Shown here piece after piece: positions 1 to 14,800 of a DNA stretch of 64,000 nucleotides (positions are counted from its first letter, which is position 1; the number at the start of each line of letters is the position of its first letter). The notes below the pieces were generated by a model. The model was not told the origin of the DNA. It did not search any database and saw only the letters and a program-made list of their open reading frames with translations. The translations under genes were made by a program, and so were the position numbers. The stretch spans positions 2,717,951 to 2,781,950 of the forward strand of contig NW_006498527.1 of the NCBI RefSeq assembly GCF_000471905.2, in the 5' to 3' direction. This DNA comes from Amborella trichopoda (lineage: Eukaryota; Streptophyta; Magnoliopsida; Amborellales; Amborellaceae).

Positions 1-481
1 TGTAAAATATCAAAACCGTAATTTTACAAATTGGGTTGCTTTTTAGTTAACATCACTAATTAATTTTCATCAATTTTTGTGGCTTGACAAATAGTGCAAC
101 ACATGTGCAACTATCCAACTAAAAGACTGAACTTCTCTTTACTGGCAACATTGGTTAAGAAATGTTCCCCAAGGTTAGTTCACAATTTCCTCAGGACGGA
201 GATCAGTCTGATATGCACTTTCAATTTTAAGCATTACAACACAATTCCAATATACAACTATGTAAAGAGAAGTAATTCATCTAATTCCCCATCAAAAAGC
301 AGTCCAATAACATAGAATTTATTTGAAAAAGAGTAGAATAATGAAATGTTAGTAAAAGCTTATATCTTACAACACTAACCCAGCCATTACAACTCACCAG
401 TCAGGACAAGGAAAAGCCTTTTACATTCTATAATAGACAGACTTAACACTATTATAGATCACCAATATGAGAATATTCACA

Positions 482-534
482 CAGCTTCTCCTTCCAAGCC
501 AAGCAGCTTCTCCTTCCAAGCCAAGCAGCTTCTC
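482..534. repeat. 22-bp tandem repeat, about 2.4 copies, downstream of the kinase stop
   Basis: The unit cagcttctccttccaagcca recurs every 22 bp at 482, 504 and 526. It lies about 120-175 bp past the kinase stop codon, so it is probably in or near the 3' UTR. The remaining 1-480 stretch shows no gene or element I recognise. Confidence 0.7.
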
Positions 535-656
535 ACATCTTCAAATCCATGATCATTTCTTCAAGCTGCTGATAATAATAGTGACTTGTTTTTTAACTGA
601 AGAACCTTCAAAGTTGAGAAAAACGTAGTAACCAAAGGATTTGCCCCGGAAGAGAT

Positions 657-2492
657 TCAAGGTCCTCTATATTTGCGAAAACAGAGACAACCCTTTTGTT
701 GATCGAGAGGGATCATGCCGCCCCCCTTGGAGGTGTCGATGGCCTCCAACATTGAAACCACCTCATCCATCTCGGGCCTTTTGTCGGGATTTGCATCCCA
801 ACACTTCTTCATCACATTGGCCAAAGAGCTTGGACAACACCTTGGTATCTCAGGCCTCAAATTCTAAAATATTTTCCCTCTGTTAGTATATTCACTTTAG
901 AGGCGATCTCTTCCCAACCCAATCCCCGCGACCCCCACCCCCACCCCCTCCCCCTCCCCTCCCAAAAAAAACACACGCACACACATGCCCTCCTTCCCAA
1001 AAAAAACACACACGCACACACATGCCCACACACAGACACAAACAAGCATACTTACCATACAGTGAAGTACGTTAAAACCTTCACTGATTTTTTTATTTGG
1101 ATTGCTCATTTTTTTGTAGTTAATATTTCTAGATGGAGGTATTTTGGTCATTTACAAAGCATAAGTTTATAAATAAGACAAAGGATGGAAATTTGCATCA
1201 CACTAACACACTTTTAATGCTCCAGCAAAACACAAATAACAAGAACAACACTTTGGTAACAAGTAAATGACAAAAGTACCACCAAATTCCAAATAACTTG
1301 AAATTTTAGGCATGTGTTCTTCTCATCAATACGCACCTAATAAAAATATCAAAAAATTAATTCGCAAAAAACAAGTTGACCAAAATACCTCCGAAACTTT
1401 TCAAGAGTATTTTGGTCAATTTATTTCATGTAAATTATTTTACAGGTAAAAATACGCCCAACGGCTCAGATTCAATCTGGGCCGAATTGACGGTCACGAT
1501 TCTCCTTTTTTTTTATATATTTTTATCAAACNNNNNNNNNNNNNNNNNNNNNNNNNNNNNNNNNNNNNNNNNNNNNNNNNNNNNNNNNNNNNNNNNNNNN
1601 NNNNNNNNNNNNNNNNNNNNNNNNNNNNNNNNNNNNNNNNNNNNNNNNNNNNNNNNNNNNNNNNNNNNNNNNNNNNNNNNNNNNNNNNNNNNNNNNNNNN
1701 NNNNNNNNNNNNNNNNNNNNNNNNNNNNNNNNNNNNNNNNNNNNNNNNNNNNNNNNNNNNNNNNNNNNNNNNNNNNNNNNNNNNNNNNNNNNNNNNNNNN
1801 NNNNNNNNNNNNNNNNNNNNNNNNNNNNNNNNNNNNNNNNNNNNNNNNNNNNNNNNNNNNNNNNNNNNNNNNNNNNNNNNNNNNNNNNNNNNNNNNNNNN
1901 NNNNNNNNNNNNNNNNNNNNNNNNNNNNNNNNNNNNNNNNNNNNNNNNNNNNNNNNNNNNNNNNNNNNNNNNNNNNNNNNNNNNNNNNNNNNNNNNNNNN
2001 NNNNNNNNNNNNNNNNNNNNNNNNNNNNNNNNNNNNNNNNNNNNNNNNNNNNNNNNNNNNNNNNNNNNNNNNNNNNNNNNNNNNNNNNNNNNNNNNNNNN
2101 NNNNNNNNNNNNNNNNNNNNNNNNNNNNNNNNNNNNNNNNNNNNNNNNNNNNNNNNNNNNNNNNNNNNNNNNNNNNNNNNNNNNNNNNNNNNNNNNNNNN
2201 NNNNNNNNNNNNNNNNNNNNNNNNNNNNNNNNNNNNNNNNNNNNNNNNNNNNNNNNNNNNNNNNNNNNNNNNNNNNNNNNNNNNNNNNNNNNNNNNNNNN
2301 NNNNNNNNNNNNNNNNNNNNNNNNNNNNNNNNNNNNNNNNNNNNNNNNNNNNNNNNNNNNNNNNNNNNNNNNNNNNNNNNNNNNNNNNNNNNNNNNNNNN
2401 NNNNNNNNNNNNNNNNNNNNNNNNNNNNNNNNNNNNNNNNNNNNNNNNNNNNTAATTGTTCGTATTCTACTATAGTGTTTGTTAGTCTCTTC

Positions 2493-2529
<37 letters not shown>

Positions 2530-5500
2530 GGTTATTCTAAGATACATCATATTAATGGTAAATTTAAATTTTTCCTATTCCAAATATTTTGACAACAAAA
2601 TGCCCTTGAAAATATAAAAATTACATTAACAATGTTTGAAAATTTTGAAAAGCATGTGTAATTTTAAAATGCTTCTCAAATTTCAATCATTATTCAAAAA
2701 GTTAAAAGAATCTTTTTAAATTTGAAATTGAGTTTTCGAGAGATTTTGAAAGGATCAAAATACCCTTCCTAATACATGAACCATTGAGAGTAAAAAGTCA
2801 TTTTTAAATATATAATGGCATTCTATGATCAAAAGTTTTGTAGTAAATTCCAAGTTCACTGCTGGTACAGTGCATCCTAGAATGACCCTATACATGTACA
2901 AGAAATGCCTCTTGAATGCCCACTCACATACAAGAGAAAGTACACCCATAAGCCTAGTATGAATCTAGGTTGTTGAACGGCTGACATCGTATTTCTTTAT
3001 ATATCTTAAAAATGCCTATAGGCAAATTGTTGCAGTGTTTTGCCCTCATCACAGACATGCTATATTCGTGACGGTCTTTAATCCACGCCGTCCAAAAAAA
3101 TCGAACGGCGTCAAGCCTTTGGGGAAAAATACTGTTCATTTTCGCTCATAGGCATTTTGTAGTCTCTTCCTATATATATATATATATACACAATAAGATA
3201 CATCATATTAATGGTGGATTTAAATTTTCCTATTCCAAAATTTTTGACAACAAAATGCCCTTGAAAATATAAAAATTACATTAACAAATTTTGAAAATTT
3301 TGAAAAACAAGTGTAATTTTAAAATGCTTCTAAAATTTCAATCATTATTAAAAAAGTTTAAAGAATCTTTTTCAATTTGAAATTGAGTTTTCGAGATTTT
3401 GAAAGGACCAAAATACCCTTCCTTAAATACATGAACCATTGAGAGTAAAAAGTCATTTTTAAATATATAACGGCATTCTATGATCAAAAGTTTTGTAGTA
3501 AATTCCAAGTTCACTATTAGTACAGTGTACCCTAGAATGACCCCATACATGTACAGGAAATCCCTCTTGAACCCACACACATACAAGAGAAAGTACACCC
3601 AACAGCCTAGTATGAATCTGGGTTGTTGAACGGCTGACATTGTATTTCTTTGATCTTTTTTTTTTTTAACAAATTCAATCCACAAAAAAATTAGCGTGTA
3701 GACTAATCAAAATAAGGTGCGCCCAATACAAATATTAAAAAATAATTATTGACCAAAATATCGCTAAACGTTCAAGAAGCAGTTTGGTCATTTTTTTCTA
3801 AAGTAATCCTATGAGACCCTCCCACACCCATGTGTATAGGATCCCAAAGGATCACCATTAAATTTGGCACAGATCTCTAAAAAAGTTATCACATAAAGTT
3901 GCCACATGGGTGTGGGACTTGACTTTTCTAGAGATTTGTGCCAAATTTAATGGTGATCCTTTGGGGTCCTACACAGATGGGTGTGAGAGGGTCTCATAGG
4001 ATCATTACTCTTTTTTCTATTTGAAGTTGTCTAATATTTTTATTGAGTGCACCTCATTTTGATCAATCTATGCCCCAAATTTCATATGTTTGACCAAAAC
4101 TCTTGTTTTTATGAAGTGCAATTAAGGCTCTTCAATAAACTGAGGAAATGGCATGAGTTTTCTCAATACCTGTCGTACAACCGCAGAGGTAACCTCTGAA
4201 AAACTGAGGTCGGGATAGGGCATATCACAACAGTAAATCTCCCATAAGCAGATGCCAAAACTGTACACATCACATTTTCTATTGTATGGATTGCCATTAA
4301 GGACCTGTGTTCCCAGCATCAAATGATTATTATAACAAATTTGTCGCTAAAAGAATTAAAGATATGCAGAGGCATGGCAAAAGTAAAGAAGAGGAAAGAG
4401 TCAGCTAAAAGGAGAGCACCAGGAAAAGGAAAACTATCTAAAGAAGGCAAAGGATGCTATGCTATTTGTTTATCCCCACTCTGATAAGGTATCAAATGTG
4501 TTGTTTCAACATTCCACTCAAATGTTCTTTTGGGGCCTCTTAGGGAATTTTTAGAACAATAGTTGGCCAAGGTTTTGATATATGTTATCATATAGAATAA
4601 GTTTTTCCAATTGTGAAAATGCCTAGAACTAAACTTGAATACGTGCAAGTGCAACTAAAGAAAAAATAAACATTGACTGTAGTAATGAGGGTGACTCAAA
4701 CATGATGAGACGGTTCAATGGGCAGATGAGGGATGCATATACTCAAAGCTGCAAACCTTCAGTATTATCTTGAGTTTGTGGCTACAGTAGACATTTTAAT
4801 TATCAGAATAAGCTATACAATTTTTGGCACCTTGTTTCTGCTTCTCTTAATCATCAAGGGGTTGCTATATTGAGTGCGAGATGAGCTCCCAGCATTACAA
4901 GGTAATAAATCTAACATGGAAGGAGTTGCTTTAAATGTGCTTAAGTGCCCACAGGAGGAGCTCCTAGCATTACAAGGTCACAAATATAACATGGAATGTG
5001 TTATCATTCACGTCTATGATTCTCTCTCTCTCTATGCCCTTCCCCCACCCAGCCTCCCATTTGTATACATGTGCACAAAGAAAAAGGGTCTTGCTTAGAC
5101 ACAAGATTCCCCAAACAATTCATACATAAAATGACCTCATATAGACAAAGTTTAGCTTCATTGAGCAGAAACAATGCATTAATCAAATTCTACTCGCCCA
5201 TAATACATCATAGAGAAATAACAGTTGGTGAAAAAGGTCAGCGAAGTCCAAGTTTTCATGCAAGTATAATGTTATACAAGGAAACAAATGTTGCATTTTG
5301 GTAAATACAAAGTGTCAGCTGATAAGGGTCAAAAAGTGATGCAATTATAAAAATAAAAATAAAATTGAGAGCCATCCTACAGGTTACTTCAGGGCTACTT
5401 TCATCGAGAAAGTCCAGTAAAAATTGGATAGGGAACAAACATAAAAATGCTTTACCCTTGCTAATTTATTTCTAATTTGAAGGTAGCCAAAAGTGAATAA

Positions 5501-8500
5501 TATACCTCAGGCGCCATGTAACCAAGGGTTCCTGTCTCACCAGTCATGTCATTTGGGTTTTGCGCCTCAACACGAGCAACCCCAAAATCAGCAATTTTAA
5601 CAGTGCGTGACTTATCCAAAAGCATGTTTTCTGTTTTCACATCTCTATGTACAATCTTCTTAGAATGAAGGTAACTCAGCCTGCACAAAAAGAAAATTCA
5701 ATGCTTTCAAAATGCAATGACCAAGCCGGTAGTAGAAATGAATTATAAAAAATGATTATTCATTCAGTTCACAAAAGGTGACAAGGCTTCATAAGGAAAC
5801 TATTAACATAGGGGGTGGAAAAACACACCCTCGTGCAAGATCCAGAGCCAATTGGACAACAACTTTGAAAGCCAACTTCCTTCGCCGATTTTTAATTAGA
5901 TAGGACTTCAGTGCACCTCCTTGAAGATATTCAACCACCACACAACATACATTGCTTGGCATGCCGAACTCACCGTCTTCTGATTGTATTTTTAGTTCTG
6001 AACCGCCCATTGTAGCCCCTATAAACTGCAAAGGAATTCAAAGGAGGTCAGGCCATAATATTTAGTAATCCTAAGGTAGGTATATAGAACTAGTACTCTT
6101 TTGTGATAGTTATATCAATGCATTGTTTTCCTCATGATGAAAACAATAGAGCTTGCATCCCGAGACCTTCAGAAGCTTATTTCACTTTCAACATGACAAT
6201 AGATCAAGGAGAAACAAACAATGTTAGCAAGGGGAGATTCTTTGCATAGCAAACCCGGACCCGGACCTGGACCCGACCAGACCTGATTGGACCCAACCCA
6301 AAAATATAAAAAAATATATTTAACATTTATTTTATGTTAAATATGTATATACATTTAAATAATATTATAACTAAAAATATATAGTTATAATATTTAAATA
6401 AATATATAGTTATATTTATTTAAATATTATTAACGTATTATTTAATATTAAATATCAACACTATTCGGGTCAGGTCTACCCGGACCCAAACCTAAATAGT
6501 GTTTGGGTCCAAGATTTGTACACGGACCCAGGTCGGGTCGGTTCCAGTCGTTGGGTCCCAAGTCCATTGCCACCCCTAATGCCTATCATCCACACTATCC
6601 CTCCAACTGTACCTGGTACATCGATCTCCATCTACTGACCCAAATTCAAATTCAATTTCAATTTCAAGTTCAAATTCAATTAGGCCCCACCCTGATATCT
6701 GGTCCCCGTACTCCCCGCATCAATCCAAAGGCCCGGATGCATTCCGACCATTCCTCTACCCCAACCCAGCTCATCTCCACCTTAATATGGACGATCAAGA
6801 TGAGTACATGTTCCTCCACTCAATCCACACCACACCCAAGACATCTCCACCTTCCACATCGCCCTGTGAGACTCACTCAATATGAACTGCTGGATCGTCC
6901 ACATGCACCCACACTAATGGACTTTTCTCGACCACTCGCTGACTTGTTCCCCGCATGTGGGACTGTGGGCACTACCTCGCATACAAACAGAGTCATCCAG
7001 CCCAGCACTTCCCTGATCCCACAGGTTTTATCCAACAACAGTCTTGATCCAACAACCCCTACGAATCATCCTCCTCTATCTGTCACTTCTCCCATGCAAC
7101 CCAATAGACCAGGCTTAATCGTAGAGCTAGATTTTGCCAAGGCCTACAATCATGGATCCTAGACCAATTCATGGCCCTGATGGGATTTCACTTGAAATGG
7201 AAGTCATGGATCTCAGGATGCATTTTCTCTGGAAAATTTTCCATACTCCTCAACAGAAGTTCTTACGACCTTTTTCCTCCTTCAAAGGGCCTATGCAGAG
7301 GAGACCCCTTATGCCCCTTCCTTTTTGCTATATAGCATTAAGAATTACCAGTTCCATAATAAATTTATATTCTATAAAGCCAGAACACCCTCACTTGCTC
7401 CCCTACTACGATAGGGCAATCTATCTCCCACCTCCTGTACACAAATGACCCCCTTGTCTTTTGTGATTCCCATAGTCAACAAATGGACAACCTATGGCTC
7501 TGGTCTGGACACATTACCCCGCAAATACCTGGGCCTCCCGCTGAGCGTGGGAAAACATAGGAAAGCCCCATGGAATTGGGTCTTCAAGAGATTTGAATGT
7601 CAGCTAGCGGCTTGGAAATGTAGGTTTCTGTCCTTCAGTGGCAGGATCACCTTATCAATACTACCCTTTCAAACATCCCTCTCTTCTTGATGTCGGTCTC
7701 CAGGATGCCTGCTTCCTTTGAGCACAAGTTAGAATCCTAGAACAACTTATGAGGGAGTTCCTATGGAGTGGAGATTGCAATGCTCCTAAAATCCATCTAG
7801 TGAGATGGGAAACTACATGCAAGCCCAAAAAACAGGCAGGAAGGGAAGGTCAGAAAATGAAGAGACTGCAATAAGGCCCTCTTCGGCAAATGGCGGTGGA
7901 GGTATGCCATTGAAAAAGACCATCTCCGGTAACAGGTGACTGAGTACAGATGCATCCAAGGCCTCTGGATGGCTACTTAGAGGTGCATCCAGCTCTCGAG
8001 CCTTGGGAGCTTGGAAATGCATCTTGCACCTTCCTGTATTTATTGAGCCGTACTCAAGGCAGTTGAAACTAGTAGGTATATAAGATATTGGAAGGACCTT
8101 TGGATGGGTCGCTATGACTGGAGCTAGCTTTTCCCTAACCAGATCCACTGGATAGACCAGGATGCAAAGGTCTCGGACTGCTACGAACTATTGGGGCATC
8201 AAACACTGTGGCTGCCTTTTTTTTAATAGTTTTTGAAATGTTGATGGTAAATTTGTATTTCTGCATCCAAAAATTTCAACATATTGGAACAGTCTGGCTG
8301 CCTATTGTCACACGTAACTTAGACCGAGGACACTGAAATTTCAGCATTGGAGTCAATGCTGGAAGCCTAAAACAACACTTTTTACTTTGTTCCAGCCGAG
8401 ACAAATTCGTCTGGTTTCCATCCTCAGGTATTGTCACTGTTTTCTCTTTCGACAAAAGCTCTCAATCCTTAAGTCCTTGCCCCATCACAGCCTCAAAGAC

Positions 8501-8787
8501 ATCGTTCACCCTTGCACCACCCAAGGTGCAGGTTTTTCAATTGGCTACTACTCTGAAATAAAGCATTAACCCAATATCATATTCAGAGGAGAGGAATACC
8601 AAGACCGAACAGATGCCCCGTGTCTAAGGAACAGAGAAGACCATCAACCACCTGTTCGACCATTGCAAATTGGCCTCCCAAACCTTTATTCTAAACTTGT
8701 TAGATTAGTTTTTAAGGTCATGCTAGCCTCAATCACGCACCTTATTCACTCTTATTCCACACACCCCACCCCATCCCCAAAAGTATA

Positions 8788-8818
<31 letters not shown>

Positions 8819-11800
8819 TTGAAAACAAGGTCTCTTCTGGGGCAAAATCAAAAAGAATTTAGTTCCTACTCCTCACTAGTCATCGGCCAAAATTGGATAC
8901 ATATAATCTGGCCAACCCAACATGCAACTACTACATCCGCACATTGGATCAAACCTAAGATTGGAGTTCTCTTTTTTTATTCTTTTCCTGTTTTTGGTTT
9001 TTTTAGGGCCATGCGTGTGTGGGAGGGGAGGGGAGCACGTGGTGTGTTGGTAGGTTTGAAATCCCACCTAAGATTGGAGGTATCAAGCTCAAATTTACAC
9101 TAGTTCACGTGGCAATCCTGGCTCCGCTGGTATTGGGGGGGGTATCTTCATGGATCACTCAAGAGATACCCTGTTAACATAGTATGGCCTATAGGAGTAG
9201 CAGATGCAACCTACGAAGAAGCCCAACCCAAGCCTTGCTATAGTTGGATTCAAAGTGCTTGACTGAAACTGGGATCAACTCATTTGGATGCCATTGGAGA
9301 CTGGGATATTTTCAACAAAAAAATTTCACATTTGCCAACCTCTACAACTCACTTTCAAGCACTCAGGGAGAGGCAAATGCTTGCGAGGAAACCCTTCCCA
9401 GAGAAGGGGCCTCTAAATCAGATGCCTGCATTTTGAATGCATACTCCTAATGGGACATTTTTGTCAATCAAACATTTTTGTGCAAACCTTACACTACAAT
9501 ATTTTTGTCATTGACACACAGCAAGTTGTACATTTTTCCCAATTTAATACAAAAAGTTGCTTTGTCAAAAATATAATGCTATCAAGGAAAAAATTATGCA
9601 TAAAGCTAATAGACCATGCTCTGTGTTTTGGCAGAGCTGACAAAAAGCATGCCCAAAGAGCAGGGCACAGTTAAGTTTCATGGAAAATATCTGAAGATCA
9701 CGTGAGGTCCACTATAAGGCTAATAGAACTCGCAGTTCCTTGGATGATGCACAAATTTATTTTTCATGATCTCATTCTTTTTTATGAAATTGACCATAAG
9801 GTGTTTGTCTTGATCTAGGTACCTGATAACACACTTGTAGAGTTGAGTTACCGAATCTAAAAAGTTCCACAGCTGTAGGCACTTTTTTAAGCAGGGCAGA
9901 AGATTAACAATTTACTGTAGCTGTAAATTGTGGGTGGATGTGCTTACTTTTGGTACCTCTGACTATGGAATGCCCTATGTATAAATAACAGCAGAAAGTT
10001 GAGACACCAAATCTTAGCACAACAGCCAAAATCAGATAATATCATGTGCATCTATAGGCCTATTTTTCAGGGTTCATATCTTTATTATTATCGGTGAAAC
10101 CCATGTTCTATAGCACCACAAATCTTCAAAAAGCTGAGGCTATGTTTGAGAAGAGCTTAAAAGTGATTATTCTACTATTTGGTTCGCTTTGCTAGTGCCA
10201 TCTGCATCGGAGCTGGTAACAAATACACCCCTCCTAAGGCAACCTTTACAAAAAAGGACACTATGAGGTAATTTTAAAATATGAAAAAGGTACCTCATGA
10301 GGTCTTCTCTTTCCTATATTTACAATGGGATGCAATGTTAACAATGTAAGGAGGAAGCATAAATCTGATGATAAATGAAAGCATAAAAGCCTTCAAGACA
10401 AATATGGTACTAATGAATCAAGCACAAAATGCCACTAATGAGAACCATACTATTACAGCCAGTCAGCCACAGAAGATGGAAACAAGATGACATTAGGTTT
10501 GCCTGTATAAGAACAGGAGGCATTAGAAAAAAGAAGGAAATGTTCGCCTAAGACATGGCATGATTCAGTATTATGGAAATATGGACCCTCTGTTGAAGAA
10601 AACCATTAACATACTTTTGTTAGGTAGGTCAGCAAGGAATAGATCCTTGGACATTATGACATAGCCCCTTAATGCCCTAACCACCAAGTCAAGATACCCC
10701 ACCGCAACGGCTAACCCTAAACAGGTTCATAGTATTGTCTTAATGTTATTATGAAAGAAACAACTCAAACTTTAGAATGTGTCCAAGAGAAGGTCAATGA
10801 TATAAATCACTAAATCTCATTGTTGCTTCAACTAATAGCCAAGGCCATTGCTAGGAAGAGGGAAAAATGCTAAGCAAGTTGATTTTAAAAGTAAATGAAT
10901 GGAGCACACCGCCCTCCTTACATGCAACAATTAGTGCATATTGTGTGGGGGAATCTACAACATGATGCATGGCCAATATGACCTTCCAAAAAGGAAGAGC
11001 ACAAATCATAGGATGCGCTTCTCAAAACTTTGGACATCAGTTCAAGAATACACTCAACATATACATCCTATTAGACAACTCAGTAGAATGGATACACAAT
11101 AGTACCTTTGTTACGTTAGGATGATCAAGCTTGTGCCAGACAGCCACTTCCTGTGTAAATGCTGCTCGAAGTGATGCTAACTCAGCCTCTGTTCTGTTTT
11201 CCTCTTCACCCCAATCTAGTAGCTTAACTAAAAATCAGAAAATATAAGTCATCAGCTATAATTCTCTATTGGAAATATAGACTTCTTTTGTCTCTAAGTG
11301 AAATAAAGAGTTTTTCTTTCATTACAGAATACATCAATCATTTTTATTTTATTTTTCCAAAAGAAACGTTTCTCTGTAGAACCCCTTAAGGTGCTATGAA
11401 TAGAGGGAACAAAAAAAATGCCCCATGAGCTTAACCAAACTAAAGCAACTCTATTCCTTGCCCAAAAAACAAGGATACGATCACAGGTTCAATATCCAAC
11501 TAAAAAAAAGCTTCTCAACAAAATTGGCGTCCTACTTGGCTCTGTTGGAAGAACATTTTCATGGGAAATTGAGCAATAGTATTACGATTATAGATCATAA
11601 CGAAACCATACAAAAGAAGCCATGATAAATGGATCTAACATAAATTTTTTAAACAAAGTTTATGATTAATAATGCATGCTGCAATGGAATAAATAAAAAT
11701 TCATAAAAAAATTTCCCCTTCTCTTTATTTGTAAGCCCAAGAGAAATAGGCCAACTCTTGGATGTTCATGAGTTCTGAGGTTGTGTATCAGTAAAGGGGG

Positions 11801-14800
11801 TGTCTAAGGAGATCCTCATTAGGAAAGGACCCTTATTTTCCAATGTTTAAGGTCATTAGTGATTGTTGAAGTAAATGCCCTTTGACATTAACAGATGCCT
11901 TCATGGTACACCAATTGGCCTCAATCAATGTTGCCTGAAAACAAAGCCAATTGTAATTTTCCTTTTTTTGAGAAATTTAACTTTATTAGTCATAAAAATG
12001 AACATATGACATTTATAAATAGATTAAAATATGTGACTTCATAGAAAAGCCATATGGTGGAGGCTGGTTAGAAAGAAATTCCGACAATTATTTTTGCATG
12101 CCCAAAGAGCCCAGATACTATTGTTTGCCAGAATATTATGCTACTGACAAAATAAATTGCAGCCCTATGGGCATTAATTACATCTAGATGGACTTAAAGA
12201 ATATGAGATCCAATGTTGCAGTAAAAAAAACCATTTAAATGCAAAGGACCCTACACTAATATCCTTACTTAGCCAAAAACCAAAATATGGCAGTGCCAGG
12301 GGCAGGATACACATAAATCATAATCCCATCAAGTGTTGCTCCTAGTAGTAAAATTGACAACTCTGCACCTAAGCATCCTCCTTAAGAAACTACCCAAAAA
12401 TACATCCTCCTTGAGATGATGAAGCACCAACCAGCCAAAGCTCAGCCAGCAGAGCTGCCTAAGCAATCTGATGAGTAGCACATAAGCAGGTGAAAGTTTA
12501 CACCATTGAGGTTTCTAAACACAACCCTGATGCCAGCCATACCGGGGTTGCCCAGAGAGCAGCCGTAAAATTTGAGTTTGGTGTCAGGGTGCAATGCAAT
12601 GATCCAGTGATTTTCAATGGAGTCGACGAAATGATGTGTCTCCAATTCTGGCCAAAGGTCTGCAAGGAGTGAGACCTGAAAGAAAGATGATGGTAGATTT
12701 GACGTGATTGTTGGAGTTTTGGCCTTGACCAGGATTATTCAGGCACCACAAAGACAGCTACCTGCATTTCCAGGCTTCCAACCCATGTTTGAATCTCTCT
12801 ACGACCCTCTTCCATAGGGCTTTCAAGGTTTGACCAAGCAAGGAGGGAGGCATAGGTATTTGCTGAGCAATGTGTCCATGCCACACCCCATTGTTTTGGC
12901 TAAAGCTCAAACATTGGTTTTTGGGACACAAAGCCCCAGAGGCTTGGTGTTGGACATATAAACTTGGCCCATGTGGTGAACTCGAAATAAAAGATAAACA
13001 GCCAAAGAAGATCACCTTTCTGTGCAGTGGTGTCCCAAAAGGCCAGGGTACCATCTGCATTCCGTAGGTGGGATATGGGTGGACTGCCCTGAGAGGTGAA
13101 GAAGCTGCCAAAGAAGCTTGATTGTAAATGGACCTAGTGAAAAATTATGCTTTATTTAACGTAAGGAAGAAGACAGGGGGTCACCTTGGGGGAGACCCAT
13201 GGAAGAGGGGAAGAAGTCATAAGGACTTCCATTGATGAGGATCGAGAAATTTGCAAAGAAATGCATCCTGAGATCCAGGGGTGCCACTTCGGCCCAAATC
13301 CCATCAGGGCCATGGCACGACCTACAATCCGCCAGTCCACATGGCTGTAGGCATTTTTGAAACTGAGTTTAAGGATTAAGCCTGACTTACTAGTGAGATG
13401 TCTAGCCTGGATAAACTCATGAGGAATAAAAGCCCTGTCGAGGATTCACATCCCTTGAGCAAATGCACCTCGCAAGAGGGGATATAGCTTTGATTGAGTA
13501 TATTGGCTGGTGGGAAGCTCTAATTTTGGCAAAAATCTTATACTTGCTTTTATGAGACTAATAGGCCTGAATCCCTCAGCCTTTTGGCTCTTTCAAGCTT
13601 AGAAATTACAGCAATAATGTGGAGTTCATGACCCTCTGGATGATGACTCTGTGGCGGAATTCATCTAACATAGCCAAGACTTCTGGGGTAAGAATTTCCC
13701 CGGGTCACAGAGAGAGATGGGGAAGCCATCAGGCCTGGGAGCTTTGCCGTGACCCACCTCAGCTATGGCCTTTTGGAGATTCTGCAAACACACATTCTTG
13801 CCAGTTGGCAGACTCTTTGGCCAGTATTTTGACAATTATCAAGCTTATCCACCAATCGACAGACTCTCCCTTCCCATGCCCATATTCCCTAAAGGCAAGA
13901 ATCACAATCAGAGGAAGTGGTTTGCGAAACTATGGAATTTGAGTATTTGAAGCTAAATCTAGCATAAAAGAAGCACTCATACCCAACCACTAGAATAACT
14001 TCATAATTTTCTTAGGTTTTCAGAGCTTTGAATCCAACACCACCACGTACTGTGAAGCTGAATTTAGTGGCCGCAATATGGGCAATCTGTATTTAGAGAC
14101 AGAAGAGGAGAAGAGCTTCTAGCTTTTTCGATACCTGTTGGCAACAAAGAATCCACGGCGTCCGAAGTTTGTGCCTCACTGCAGGGATTAAAATTGTTCC
14201 ACCCATCCTGGGGCCCCGCTTTGGTGAAAACATTACAGGAATACCATTTCATAGGGGCAGGCTGGGGAGGGCTTCCCATGGGAATTAGATGGAATATTTT
14301 CAGAAATTAATGAGATAATGTCAAGAATAACAGTCTCCTTCAAACATGTATGGCAAGAATCCAATGCTCAGGTAGATGCTTTGGCAAGAGAAGGAACCTA
14401 GAAAGTGGCACTAACAATAACCACAGGCGAGTGAAATAACTCTTACCTTTGTCTATGATTTTTCTAGTCAAGTTTGTTCGATGTCTGTGCAGCTACACAC
14501 AAACAAACCTTTTCTCCTTTGGAATTTCAAATTCGATTTTGTAAAAGCCTTTCGAGGCAACTATACGTCTCTTGTATGACTCGATACATTCAATGAACGA
14601 GAAAATAGTTAAGGATCAAAAAATAGAAGTAAAAACATATCATGTTTGAGTGCCATCCTATCAAATATATCATGTTTGAGTGGCATCCTATCAGAGACTT
14701 CATAGAGGCATTAAACATAAATTGCAAATTCAATTGTTCAACAGCCTGTACACACAGTTATCAAATCTACAATATCTACTTTTTCAAGTATAAACCACAG

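Noticed and set aside
897-1151. Cys/Val-repeat frame ([11 protein letters not shown])
   Set aside because: Shadow of (CA)n microsatellite runs in kinase intron 5.
1376-2455. 359-codon open frame
   Set aside because: It consists almost entirely of N in the assembly gap.
6503-7162. 219-codon Pro/Thr/His-rich frame as an independent gene
   Set aside because: It runs from a hAT-like end into LINE reverse transcriptase text and has no conserved start. It is treated as element debris.
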